IMG/VR virus record: IMGVR_UViG_3300035698_021897
Span: 1-63,344 of that record
DNA: 63,344 nucleotides
Strand: one strand, 5' to 3'
Origin: a virus
The notes under the pieces were generated by a model. That model was not told where the DNA came from and searched no databases. It saw nothing but the letters and a program-made list of their open reading frames with translations. Of this stretch, positions 56,778-63,344 are shown in pieces. How positions within the stretch are numbered: position 1 is the stretch's first letter; each line of letters starts with the position of its first letter. The translations under genes and the position numbers were made by a program.

Positions 56778-57026
56778 GCGTGTTTTCTTGTTATTCACAT
56801 GACCCTCTGCATCCATGTTTAGATAGTTAGACTTCTGTCGATCATCATCATGCCCTAGACGATAGTTAATTTGAATAGGATCTAAGCCATGTCCACCGCA
56901 GAACAATCCCATTTCATCATTAGCCGAACTAAGGGTGCTAATGAATTCATTTGCGAGACGAATAGCCTTTTCTTGATCCACTCCGAGTGGAATATCAATA
57001 TGCATTCTATACATCGACAATATCAT
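56751..57026 (-). CDS. Small protein, unknown
   Basis: 91 residues. Contains LGVDQEKAIRLANEFISTLS and GLFCGGHGLDPIQINYRLGH. It overlaps the previous gene by 20 nt; the start among three nearby ATGs is uncertain. No family recognised. Confidence 0.5.
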   Translation of the reverse strand: MILSMYRMHIDIPLGVDQEKAIRLANEFISTLSSANDEMGLFCGGHGLDPIQINYRLGHDDDRQKSNYLNMDAEGHVNNKKTRLTINNHIV

Positions 57027-57543
57027 TTTCTAAAATTTGATGAACAAAGTCCCATTTCCAGTCCCACATCCATTCCCACCGATCGCTGTCATTGGTGAAA
57101 TTACGACTTTCGGCTATCTCACGAATACAAGCCTCATTCTCGATCGTTTCAGTCATATCCCAATCAACATACTCTTTAGAAATTTCACCATCTTCGTATA
57201 CTCGAATTCCTGCAAAATTAGGCATTTCGTCAATAAATGTATGAGAAATCACACATTCTGAATTTGTCAATTCATCAATTCTACTGACTAACCCACCCAC
57301 TTCTGCCCAAGCAGACTCTACATTGAACATAAACTTGTTATCTTCTGGTAGATCCATATCCATGTCCTGAAGGCGAACCCACTTAGCACCAATATTTTCT
57401 TCCCACCATGTTCGACTATTCTCAGAATTCTCATACAATTCAGCAAAGGATTCTGATTTAATCATATCATGAATTTTAATAATTGCTTCTTTTTGACTTT
57501 CTGGATATTCAATTTCAATAATATTTGTTACACTATTCGCCAT
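57007..57543 (-). CDS. Acidic protein, possibly Api92-like, unknown
   Basis: 178 residues, strongly acidic, rich in Trp near the end (SDRWEWMWDWKWDFVHQIL). The start MANSVTNIIEIEYPESQKEA, then a VGGLVSRIDELTNSECVISH middle, faintly recalls the ferredoxin-like phage Api92-type proteins. The assignment is weak. It overlaps the SH3-like gene by one base. Confidence 0.5.
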   Translation of the reverse strand: MANSVTNIIEIEYPESQKEAIIKIHDMIKSESFAELYENSENSRTWWEENIGAKWVRLQDMDMDLPEDNKFMFNVESAWAEVGGLVSRIDELTNSECVISHTFIDEMPNFAGIRVYEDGEISKEYVDWDMTETIENEACIREIAESRNFTNDSDRWEWMWDWKWDFVHQILENDIVDV

Positions 57544-57917
57544 TACAAAGTGTCTCCTTCTAGATCGTAGACTTCATAAAACATTAGATTCTCAGTATAA
57601 AAACTTCTCCACCCATTGTCAAGCATAGACCAAGCAATTACTCGAACTCCTCGATTATCTTTGATCGAATAATTTTTCTTGGTATATTCTTCATAATTCA
57701 ATGATAATATAGTGTTTTGTGATTTTATATTCATTAGATTACGATACTGGGTTGGATTTATTCGATCTTCTCTGAGAGTGAACGGGTATATATCTCTCAT
57801 TGTTCCAGTTGTTTTCTTTTTAAAGAAAACTCTCACATAGTCATTTTCTAAATGCTTGTGCAGTTCTGGTAAATTAAGTTCTTCGTGGGCCACTCTTTTG
57901 ATGAGTTTTTTCATCAT
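57543..57917 (-). CDS. SH3-barrel-like phage protein
   Basis: 124 residues. The layout (NDYVRVFFKKKTTGTMRDIY, PFTLREDRINPT, RGVRVIAWSMLDNGWRSFYT) matches a small phage family with an SH3-like barrel (a DUF2693-type protein, function unknown) that carries F.KK.G..R...... and a GWRSF motif. A GATACATA octamer lies 5-12 nt before the ATG. Confidence 0.6.
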   Translation of the reverse strand: MMKKLIKRVAHEELNLPELHKHLENDYVRVFFKKKTTGTMRDIYPFTLREDRINPTQYRNLMNIKSQNTILSLNYEEYTKKNYSIKDNRGVRVIAWSMLDNGWRSFYTENLMFYEVYDLEGDTL

Positions 57918-57927
57918 GTCTTATGTA

Positions 57928-58170
57928 TCAATCACTGCTCGAAGAATGAAACTCATCCCATCGGGCAAGAGATGAAGGGACATGATCATTCGATCGATCG
58001 ATTCTTGGCCGACTAGGCACAGCAGTAATATGCCATGCTCGGACTTCTCGACTGTCATTCATGGCCTGCATTCCACTATATTGTGCGTACTCATAATCGG
58101 TAGAGGTTTCAAATTGGTATAGATTTCCGCGAAAATCTTCAATCCAAACATAAAAATCAATATTATTCAT
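57928..58170 (-). CDS. Small protein, unknown
   Basis: 80 residues. The first half is beta-like with many aromatic residues (NNIDFYVWIEDFRGNLYQFE) and the end is Ser-rich. It overlaps the next-upstream gene by four bases. No family recognised. Confidence 0.45.
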   Translation of the reverse strand: MNNIDFYVWIEDFRGNLYQFETSTDYEYAQYSGMQAMNDSREVRAWHITAVPSRPRIDRSNDHVPSSLARWDEFHSSSSD

Positions 58171-58400
58171 GTCAATTGGTCCTTGGTATCATTAGAGATT
58201 AAATTAGACACGCGATGTGTCTGCCAGTAAATAGTTGTTCCGTTCTGTTGAACTCGAAGTTCTTCGATGCTCGTCATTTTATCATTTATTTCTGCCATGT
58301 AACGCAAGTGTTTCGAAATATCTTTATATTCTACTAAACGAGTATCTTCTAGTTTATTCTTTCGGTAACCGAGCAAAATTACTAACTTGTGATAGTGCAT
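58167..58400 (-). CDS. Small protein, unknown
   Basis: 77 residues. Good ribosome-binding site (AAGGGGAAG) before the ATG at 58400, inside the previous gene. Contains HYHKLVILLGYRKNKLEDTR and a helix (DISKHLRYMAEINDKM). No family recognised. Confidence 0.5.
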   Translation of the reverse strand: MHYHKLVILLGYRKNKLEDTRLVEYKDISKHLRYMAEINDKMTSIEELRVQQNGTTIYWQTHRVSNLISNDTKDQLT

Positions 58401-58716
58401 ATTTCTTCCCCTTTAATGTCAAATACGAATCGCAAAATTCATGAATATGTCCAAAGCCATCATAATTGTCTTTATTCAGGATCTGGGTGTAATACCAATC
58501 TTCTTCGACCGAATTTGCCCCTATAGGCATCTTCAATTCTTGCCATATTCCTGTTAAATAGGTAGGGCAGAGAAGAACAATAGAATGAAGAACAATAGAA
58601 TCAAAAAAGTTTTCGTCTAGATTTTGCCAGTATGAGATGAGTTTTTCCGCATTTTCTTGCTGCGGAGTCCAAACCCATTGCCTATATCCGTATTCTTCTT
58701 CGATTAAGATTCTCAT
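58354..58716 (-). CDS. Protein expressed from near-leaderless promoter, unknown
   Basis: 120 residues, helical and aromatic (WVWTPQQENAEKLISYWQN, EFCDSYLTLKGKKYAL). The ATG lies only six bases after the -10 box of the consensus promoter at 58723, so transcripts would begin at or beside the start codon. It is the first gene of this leftward run. No family recognised. Confidence 0.55.
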   Translation of the reverse strand: MRILIEEEYGYRQWVWTPQQENAEKLISYWQNLDENFFDSIVLHSIVLLCPTYLTGIWQELKMPIGANSVEEDWYYTQILNKDNYDGFGHIHEFCDSYLTLKGKKYALSQVSNFARLPKE

Positions 58717-58722
58717 ATAAGA

Positions 58723-58750
58723 ATTATACCAGTTTTTACCACAATGTCAA
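58723..58750 (-). promoter_or_regulatory. Consensus sigma-70 promoter, leaderless layout
   Basis: TTGACA, 16 bp, TATAAT on the leftward strand. Only six bases separate the -10 box from the ATG at 58716, leaving no room for a ribosome-binding site. Confidence 0.88.
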
Positions 58751-58791
58751 CTAACTAGACAGAATTAATGCTTAAAATAGGTGGCAAATAC

Positions 58792-59520
58792 CTATTTTTC
58801 CATAGAAAGGTTGCGATCTTGGATTTTTGCGATATGGGTCTTCATTTTATCAATATAGCCACGGTTCCGTAGTTCTTTAAACACCAAATTTTCGACAGAA
58901 TACTCACCGGCGCGCCTAATCCCGACACCTCGCTCCACCTGAAGCCTCTTTTTTAACTTTTTGATGGTGGCTTCGTCGTCTGCATGATGCTTCAAGGCAT
59001 AATTAATCATATGAATGTCATGATCCACCTTTGATTGGATGAAATCATCATTTTTGATATTAATTTTCTCTTTTTTAGGTTTCTGAAGCCATTTATTCTG
59101 TATGAGCGAGAAGACTCCTTGTGATTTCTTCATGGGTCTGCCAACAGGTTCAGCAAAAACCTCTACTGGAACTCCAAAAACAGTAATGTCATGAGTAAAT
59201 TCCCATATAGACTTCTTGTCTCGGAGGTATTCTGCAACAAAGTCCTCTTCGCACTCAACCACCTTAGAGTAATCAACCACCAAATGCACATCTAAGTCGG
59301 AAAACTTAGTGTAATTGAAATTTGCATTACCACCAACAAGAACAACATCCTTGATTGCACTCTTTGGGATGTCTGCAAACTTAGACCACTTGTCTGCGAT
59401 AAGAAGAAGTTGCTTGCGGATCTTATCGATCATCTCTTCATTCTTCCAAAACTTAGAATTTAATTCGTCATGAAACTCAAAAGTAAGTTCCTCGTTTACA
59501 TGGGTTTTGAAAGTTTTCAT
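58792..59520 (-). CDS. Nucleotidyltransferase-fold protein
   Basis: 242 residues. VLVGGNANFNYTKFSDLDVH, then LVVDY, is the nucleotidyltransferase signature (GG...D.D, with Asp75 and Asp77), and a third strand VPVEVFAEP follows. Proteins of this form are recurrent in marine T4-like phages near structural genes, with no established substrate. The C-terminal half is helical and basic. Its start overlaps the next-upstream gene by four bases (ATGA). Confidence 0.75.
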   Translation of the reverse strand: MKTFKTHVNEELTFEFHDELNSKFWKNEEMIDKIRKQLLLIADKWSKFADIPKSAIKDVVLVGGNANFNYTKFSDLDVHLVVDYSKVVECEEDFVAEYLRDKKSIWEFTHDITVFGVPVEVFAEPVGRPMKKSQGVFSLIQNKWLQKPKKEKINIKNDDFIQSKVDHDIHMINYALKHHADDEATIKKLKKRLQVERGVGIRRAGEYSVENLVFKELRNRGYIDKMKTHIAKIQDRNLSMEK

Positions 59521-60548
59521 GTACCGATAACCCTAGAATCCATACCATCATCGCTGTTTTCCCAGTCAAGTGCAGCATCTGATGCTCTTTGCTTGATAAT
59601 ATCCTTTGCCTTCACCACACCCTTTTGTCGCTTTCTCAACTTCTGCATCTCACCCTTGTCTGCTTTCATGTGACTTGGTTTGTCTGTCAGTTGAACGACA
59701 CGCTCGGTGTTGTCCTTCTGTGCCTTGGAGATGTATGATTTAAGGGTTGATGTGTTTAGTTCGTTAACTTTACCTGGCTTATCTTCAAACCTACGAAATC
59801 CCCTCAGTCCCTTTTTACCGTAACTGGGACCAGGTCCATAACCTTCGTTTGATTCCCCTGCTTCAATAGGATATTCAACCGAGTTGAATAATTTCTGACC
59901 TAACTTACCGAGTGTAGTTTTTGCGGGTTTGTTAAACTTTTTCTCAGCCCTATCTTCAACTGGTTTCATTGCTTTATCAAGAACCTTGTTGAATTTATCT
60001 GTTACCTTTGTGGCAATGTCATATGCTCCTTCGATTGTGTCAGAGACTCCTTCGTTTGCTGCTTTAAGTCTTTCCCTTTCCCTATCCGTGACAGGTTTCT
60101 GTGACGGAATACCTCTTGTATTCGGATCAAACACACCGTCGGTCCTTTCACTTGCACCAGTTTTTGGGTGTATATGAGTCGCACCTCCTAGTCTAGTTCG
60201 AACCTTTTCACCAGTGTGTGGGTTAGTATGCACATATGGATAAGTTCGGCCCGAACCAGATTGGTCGCTACTTCTTTGGTTTGCTGGGTGACGAGGATCA
60301 GAAGATACATGAGGATCTTCTTCATTGATAACCTCTTCTTCATACTCAACAGAGTCTCTCAATCTCTTCGATTTCTTCAAATGCTTCTGTGTCTTCCGAA
60401 GAAGTGCAGCACGATCTCTTGCCATCTGAGAGAACTTACTCGTCCCATCACCTGAATGAGAAGATAGTTGAGCCTGTTTTAACAGACTATCGATTGCTCT
60501 CTCGTCTCTGTTTGTTTGTTGATCTGTAAATTTTCTTTCATTTAACAT
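59517..60548 (-). CDS. Charged virion-type protein, unknown
   Basis: 343 residues, very rich in Lys, Arg, Asp, Ser and largely disordered, with helical parts (DTIEGAYDIATKVTDKFNKV). The motif VNELNTSTLKSYISKAQKDN recalls marine phage head or internal proteins with a LSELSKSTLGSY element. Its composition fits a protein packed with DNA or a scaffold-like protein. No catalytic motif is seen. Confidence 0.5.
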   Translation of the reverse strand: MLNERKFTDQQTNRDERAIDSLLKQAQLSSHSGDGTSKFSQMARDRAALLRKTQKHLKKSKRLRDSVEYEEEVINEEDPHVSSDPRHPANQRSSDQSGSGRTYPYVHTNPHTGEKVRTRLGGATHIHPKTGASERTDGVFDPNTRGIPSQKPVTDRERERLKAANEGVSDTIEGAYDIATKVTDKFNKVLDKAMKPVEDRAEKKFNKPAKTTLGKLGQKLFNSVEYPIEAGESNEGYGPGPSYGKKGLRGFRRFEDKPGKVNELNTSTLKSYISKAQKDNTERVVQLTDKPSHMKADKGEMQKLRKRQKGVVKAKDIIKQRASDAALDWENSDDGMDSRVIGT

Positions 60549-60559
60549 TTGAATTTTCC

Positions 60560-61699
60560 TTAGTTTGCGTGACCAGTTTTTACTTTAACATTATGCTTCT
60601 TCATATGAGCATGATATTCATCGTGATTCTTAAAGACATGCCCACCATGTCTTTCGACTGCATCAATAATCTTGGTGCTATTTCCTGTCAATGACGCATT
60701 TGCTCTTCTTTCTTTTCTTCTTGCACGGTATCCAAATCCCAAGGAACTTCTTCTTTCCTTTGGATTTTTTGCCATTCGTTCCAAAGAAGGCTGCTTCTTC
60801 AAGCCCATCGCTTCTGTATGCTTTTGATCTTTATCCGAAACAGGAACAAGTGCTATTCTTCCGGTTTTTGTACAAGCATGAACCTGTACAGGATCTGCAC
60901 CTTTTGCACTTGAAAGAAGTCCATGTGCTACTTGATTTGAAATTTTTCCTTTTACATCTTTTTTCTGACCAGTAAAAGTTTTACCCAGTTCAGAAAGATT
61001 TCTACCTCTATGTTGCGTAGCAGGATCATAAGACTTACCAGTCATTTTCCTGCGTACTCTCCTTGCTAAGGCTCCTGTAATCTTACCTATATTTCTTTCA
61101 TATCTTTTAGCAGTTTTTCCTCGCGGCTTGTCAAGACCCAGTTTCGAGATCTTTCCTTTTTTGTCCCTCTGAACCGTACCACTTATTGTCATTTGCTCTT
61201 GATCATGACTTCCACCCTTTGCTTCCAGTTCAGTCGTTCCTCTGGCATGTCTAGCATGTAAATCTGTGGTTTGCGCTCCAGAACCACCTGTAGATATCTT
61301 TTCACCTGCGGTGACCAAAGATTTTTCTAATGGAGCTCCTGTTGTATTCGCCTTCTTCCTTACCTTTTTCTTTTTTGCTGCTTCAATTAGGTCAGTAAGA
61401 CCGCGTTTCGCTATTTTTTCTACACCCTCATCGGTACTTGAATGAGTCTGATCCACATTTCCGGACAAGGCACCCAAAGTGTTCATATAATTGGTTTTCA
61501 TTCTCCCCGGAGGTGTCTTCCCACTCTTTACTGCTCTCAAACCTCTCTCAGTGGATCCTCGTCCCGTACCGGACATGCTACGAAGATCATCCAGAATCTT
61601 GGGTGCATCATTCTCCGCATCCTCTGGGGATAACCGAGTGGACTGAGATCGTCTCACAAGTCTCTGTATGCCTTCGAGTGTTTCTTTGCGATTACCCAT
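60560..61699 (-). CDS. Basic Gly/Lys-rich protein, unknown
   Basis: 379 residues from the ATG at 61699, which has GGGAG 9 nt upstream; a start five codons earlier lacks one. Strongly basic throughout (RRVRRKMTGKSYDPATQHRG, SSLGFGYRARRKERRANASL), ending His-rich. It may be an internal head or DNA-binding virion protein. The T4-late box at 61722-61729 precedes it. Confidence 0.5.
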   Translation of the reverse strand: MGNRKETLEGIQRLVRRSQSTRLSPEDAENDAPKILDDLRSMSGTGRGSTERGLRAVKSGKTPPGRMKTNYMNTLGALSGNVDQTHSSTDEGVEKIAKRGLTDLIEAAKKKKVRKKANTTGAPLEKSLVTAGEKISTGGSGAQTTDLHARHARGTTELEAKGGSHDQEQMTISGTVQRDKKGKISKLGLDKPRGKTAKRYERNIGKITGALARRVRRKMTGKSYDPATQHRGRNLSELGKTFTGQKKDVKGKISNQVAHGLLSSAKGADPVQVHACTKTGRIALVPVSDKDQKHTEAMGLKKQPSLERMAKNPKERRSSLGFGYRARRKERRANASLTGNSTKIIDAVERHGGHVFKNHDEYHAHMKKHNVKVKTGHAN

Positions 61700-61721
61700 A
61701 TAATGATCTCCCATGTATGGT

Positions 61722-61733
61722 TATTTATAAATA
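61722..61733. promoter_or_regulatory. Divergent T4-type late promoters TATAAATA
   Basis: The sequence TATTTATAAATA holds exact T4 late boxes (TATAAATA) on both strands: leftward at 61722-61729, rightward at 61726-61733. They face the basic protein at 61699 and the DUF6321-like gene at 61763. This is the best late-promoter match in the window. Confidence 0.7.
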
Positions 61734-61762
61734 AAAAGAAACCAGTACAAGGAATACGAACT

Positions 61763-62248
61763 ATGCCTTTAGAACCAAAAAGTGAACTCGATACAACTGA
61801 GTCCTTTGTGAACAGAGTCTTTACTAGACTAGACGAAAAAATGAATCCGAGAGATCATGCGGTTAAGCGTAATGGTAAGTTTGTAGTCGTAGATACGAAC
61901 GGTAAGGTAGTTAAAACCTTTGACGATAAAAAGTCTGCCGAAAAGTATTCATTAGGTAATCATGATGATCTCATGTCGGTCGATGAATCTGCATGGCAAC
62001 GCAAAGAGGGTAAGAACAAAGAGGGCGGACTCAATGAAAAGGGAAGAAAAGCATACGAGCGTGAGAATCCGGGAAGCGATCTGAAAGCACCTGTCTCCGC
62101 AGAGCAAGCAAAGAAGAGCAAGGGTGGTAAGTCAGCAAAGAGACGCAAGTCTTTTTGTGCAAGAATGGGTGGAATGCCCGGCCCTATGAAGGATGAAAAA
62201 GGTAGACCAACACGCAAAGCACTTTCATTAAGAAAATGGGACTGCTGA
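61763..62248 (+). CDS. DUF6321-type conserved phage protein
   Basis: 161 residues from the ATG at 61763 (AAGGA 9 nt upstream). The C-terminal half (KEGGLNEKGRKAYERENPGS, KRRKSFCARMGGMPGPMKDE, TRKALSLRKWDC) is a strongly conserved phage domain, DUF6321 as I recall it, of unknown function, common in T4-like marine phages. The N-terminal part has a short conserved repeat of DNGK-type residues. It is transcribed from the rightward late box. Confidence 0.75.
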   Translation: MPLEPKSELDTTESFVNRVFTRLDEKMNPRDHAVKRNGKFVVVDTNGKVVKTFDDKKSAEKYSLGNHDDLMSVDESAWQRKEGKNKEGGLNEKGRKAYERENPGSDLKAPVSAEQAKKSKGGKSAKRRKSFCARMGGMPGPMKDEKGRPTRKALSLRKWDC

Positions 62249-62272
62249 AAAGCATTTAAAAAGGAAACACAA

Positions 62273-62530
62273 ATGGCAAGTAATTTCTGGCTAAGATCTA
62301 ATGATGATTCCCGATCGGTTCAGTTTCGTTCGCGTTACGGGGAAGAGAATGCAGGTTCATGGGAAAAAACACGAGCCGGCTGGGTGTGGGTTGATAGTTC
62401 CCCAACCAATACAACAGTACAGACTGCGCCAACCGTAAAGGTTGCAGAGATCCCCGCAATTGGAACAGTCTCAGAGACGCCTCAGCCTGTTACTAAGGCA
62501 CCAAAGAAGAAGAAGTTCTGGAATAAGTAA
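62273..62530 (+). CDS. Small Trp-rich protein, unknown
   Basis: 85 residues. N-terminal beta-rich with Trp (NFWLRSNDDSRSVQFRSRYG, GWVWVDSS), then a Pro/Thr/Val linker and a basic end (APKKKKFWNK). AAAGGA precedes the ATG. It follows the DUF6321-like gene by 24 bases and is followed by a terminator. Confidence 0.55.
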   Translation: MASNFWLRSNDDSRSVQFRSRYGEENAGSWEKTRAGWVWVDSSPTNTTVQTAPTVKVAEIPAIGTVSETPQPVTKAPKKKKFWNK

Positions 62531-62557
62531 AAGTTAAAAACTAAGTTTATTTTTAAC

Positions 62558-62592
62558 AACTGGGACTCCTAAAGGGGGTCCCAGTTTTTTTA
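62558..62592 (+). terminator. Rho-independent terminator built from GGAGTCCC-type arms
   Basis: A 12-bp stem AACTGGGACTCC / GGGGGTCCCAGTT with a short AAA-containing loop is followed by a run of seven T. One arm carries the reverse complement of the GGAGTCCC motif repeated further right. It ends the 62273 transcript. Confidence 0.9.
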
Positions 62593-62596
62593 TTTG

Positions 62597-62624
62597 GGAG
62601 TCCCGTTTTTATTTTCGGAGTCCC
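62597..62624. repeat. Two GGAGTCCC motifs, left cluster
   Basis: Copies at 62597-62604 and 62617-62624, 20 bp apart, on the far side of the consensus promoter at 62667 from the main array. The first is inside the extended GGGAGTCCC form. Confidence 0.85.
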
Positions 62625-62666
62625 TTAAAGGCCTTTAGAGTAATCCTTTTCTCCCCCACACAGAGA

Positions 62667-62694
62667 ATTATAACCCGGCTTTAAATCCTGTCAA
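62667..62694 (-). promoter_or_regulatory. Consensus sigma-70 promoter between GGAGTCCC clusters
   Basis: TTGACA, 16 bp, TATAAT on the leftward strand, between the two motif clusters. Leftward transcription would run antisense to the two rightward genes 61763-62530, with no leftward gene within 1 kb. It may give a short RNA or be controlled by whatever binds the repeats. Confidence 0.88.
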
Positions 62695-62712
62695 GTAAAA
62701 AATATGGATTTG

Positions 62713-62823
62713 GGAGTCCCGTTATTAAAACTAGGAGTCCCGTACTGAAACTAGGAGTCCCGTTATTAAAACTAGGAGTCCCGTACTGAAACTAGGAGTC
62801 CCGTTATTAAAACTAGGAGTCCC
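62713..62823. repeat. Six-copy GGAGTCCC array, 20/21-bp spacing
   Basis: GGAGTCCC begins at 62713, 62734, 62754, 62775, 62795 and 62816, spacings 21, 20, 21, 20, 21. The intervening bases alternate between two forms (CGTTATTAAAACTA and CGTACTGAAACTA), so the larger unit is 41 bp repeated three times. The spacing equals two helical turns, placing all copies on one face of the DNA. Iteron-like or operator-like. Confidence 0.95.
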
Positions 62824-62961
62824 GTACTGAAACTCATCGGGATATTTCAAGGTAGCCATGCTAGAGATATGGTACCTATAGGGGTCCCATAACCCTGTAC
62901 ACTGTTCCGAGGGGGGGGTAGGGGGGTGGTATCTTTTTTCTGGATTTTAGCGTGTAAGCAC

Positions 62962-62990
62962 TGGACACGGGGCAGGATATAGACGATAAT
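62962..62990 (+). promoter_or_regulatory. Near-consensus promoter, leaderless layout
   Basis: TGGACA, 17 bp, GATAAT (5/6 matches in each box) on the rightward strand, ending six bases before the ATG at 62997. The micro-gene that follows would have almost no leader. Confidence 0.7.
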
Positions 62991-62996
62991 AGTAGT

Positions 62997-63092
62997 ATGG
63001 AAACCACTCTCATTATCGTCAACCTGATCACCATCTTCACCCTCATCGCTTCGGTGATCATCATGAAACTCACTCCCAAGGGGAAAAACTGA
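62997..63092 (+). CDS. 31-residue membrane peptide
   Basis: Reads METTLIIVNLITIFTLIASV, then IIMKLTPKGKN: one hydrophobic helix of about 20 residues and a basic tail. It sits six bases behind a near-consensus promoter and ends in an ATGA-type overlap with the next micro-gene. It is the first of three consecutive single-helix genes. Confidence 0.6.
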   Translation: METTLIIVNLITIFTLIASVIIMKLTPKGKN

Positions 63093-63193
63093 TGTCTGAT
63101 CATCTCATCGAAGCGGCTTGGTATTGGTTCGCTGCCTTTCTCACCCTGACCGCCATGGCGGTCGCCATCCTCCGGAGTACTGACCATGCATGA
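63092..63193 (+). CDS. 33-residue membrane peptide
   Basis: Reads MSDHLIEAAWYWFAAFLTLT, then AMAVAILRSTDHA: a hydrophobic helix with aromatic residues. Its first base is the last base of the preceding stop codon, so the genes are translationally coupled. Its end overlaps the next gene by eight nt. Confidence 0.6.
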   Translation: MSDHLIEAAWYWFAAFLTLTAMAVAILRSTDHA

Positions 63194-63299
63194 TCTTCTG
63201 CCCTACCTGATCGCCACCCCATTCGCCCTGGTCCTTGCATGGTTTATGGGCCGTGGCAAGACCTCACCCAAGCCCAAGAAAATTACACTTTTTCTCTGA
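63186..63299 (+). CDS. 37-residue membrane peptide
   Basis: Reads MHDLLPYLIATPFALVLAWF, then MGRGKTSPKPKKITLFL: one membrane helix, then a basic cytoplasmic-type tail. It is the third of the coupled micro-genes. Together they resemble tiny holin-like or host-takeover peptides, but no family is recognised. Confidence 0.6.
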   Translation: MHDLLPYLIATPFALVLAWFMGRGKTSPKPKKITLFL

Positions 63300-63305
63300 A
63301 GTGGC

Positions 63306-63333
63306 TTGCTTTTCTCTCCTTCTCTGGTACAAT
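63306..63333 (+). promoter_or_regulatory. Promoter at window end, leaderless layout
   Basis: TTGCTT, 16 bp, TACAAT on the rightward strand, ending six bases before an ATG at 63340 whose gene runs off the window. The same six-base distance is seen at 62962 and 58723. Confidence 0.65.
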
Positions 63334-63344
63334 AGACGCATGAA

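Larger units (their letters stand above)
62531..62996. other. 466-bp gene-free regulatory region
   Basis: No coding frame worth reporting. It holds the terminator at 62558, eight GGAGTCCC copies, the leftward promoter at 62667, a related GGGGTCCC near 62881 and a pair of long G-runs (8 and 6 G at 62911-62926). A rightward promoter at 62962 closes it. The composition changes to GC-richer after about 62840. Confidence 0.7.

Noticed and set aside
62597-62823. CRISPR array
   Set aside because: The units are 8-bp motifs with only two alternating spacer forms, not unique spacers of constant length, and no cas genes are present.

Overview
The window is the structural half of a T4-like, contractile-tailed phage genome with low GC, followed by an accessory region of small genes, tRNA genes and promoters. 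Recognisable T4-type proteins are the terminase (gp16, gp17), neck proteins (gp13, gp14, gp15), baseplate proteins (gp6, gp25, gp53, and gp7-, gp8-, gp26- and gp48/54-like proteins), tail sheath, tail tube, gp4, gp32 and gp33. No capsid, portal, polymerase, helicase or integrase gene is visible, so this is only part of a genome. Two protein signatures suggest a host in the Planctomycetota, probably Phycisphaerae. One is the cysteine-rich repeat of the form GACC..C...C...GG.F.G...C in the tail proteins. The other is paired dockerin-type calcium loops ending in a (D/M)G.IL..WG motif in two accessory proteins. Both are familiar from Phycisphaerae surface and secreted proteins. The host call is an inference.

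Layout. Positions 1-10510, read leftward: three tail-sheath-like genes, gp17, gp16, gp15, gp14, gp13 and a small zinc-ligand-rich protein. Positions 10523-30885, leftward: the adsorption apparatus where T4 relatives carry gp9-gp12, here four cysteine-rich genes (three with collagen-like N-termini, three with a lectin-like C-terminus) plus fibre and baseplate proteins. Positions 30885-38875, leftward: gp6, gp25, two hub genes, gp53 and gp48/54. Positions 38903-42112, rightward: gp4, a tail-tube-fold protein, a gp26-like tail-assembly chaperone with a likely programmed -1 frameshift, and a short tape measure protein. A bidirectional terminator then meets the leftward gp32/gp33 pair. Positions 43423-46064, rightward: two structural genes.

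Positions 46071-58716, leftward, hold eight tRNA genes (Gln-UUG, Asn-GUU, Leu-UAA, Arg-UCU, Glu-UUC, Gly-UCC, Lys-UUU, Ile-UAU), a roughly 290-nt candidate structured RNA, a SpoU RNA methyltransferase, a DUF4338/Mom-like protein with an HNH protein, a DksA-type zinc finger, a cytidine-deaminase-fold protein, and an operon of trypsin-like protease, holin-like and dockerin genes. Most tRNAs read A-ending codons, as expected for an AT-rich phage in a GC-richer host. Positions 58792-62530 carry a nucleotidyltransferase and charged virion-type proteins around a divergent T4-late promoter (TATAAATA).

Regulation is unusually legible. Eight leftward promoters match TTGACA-N16-TATAAT exactly, all with the same 16-bp spacer. 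Octamers related to the T4 late promoter lie before several structural genes, and gp33, the late co-activator, is present. The right end holds eight copies of GGAGTCCC, six of them spaced 20-21 bp, around one of the consensus promoters. A GC-richer cluster of three micro-genes for membrane peptides follows, flanked by promoters placed so close to start codons that transcripts should be leaderless.
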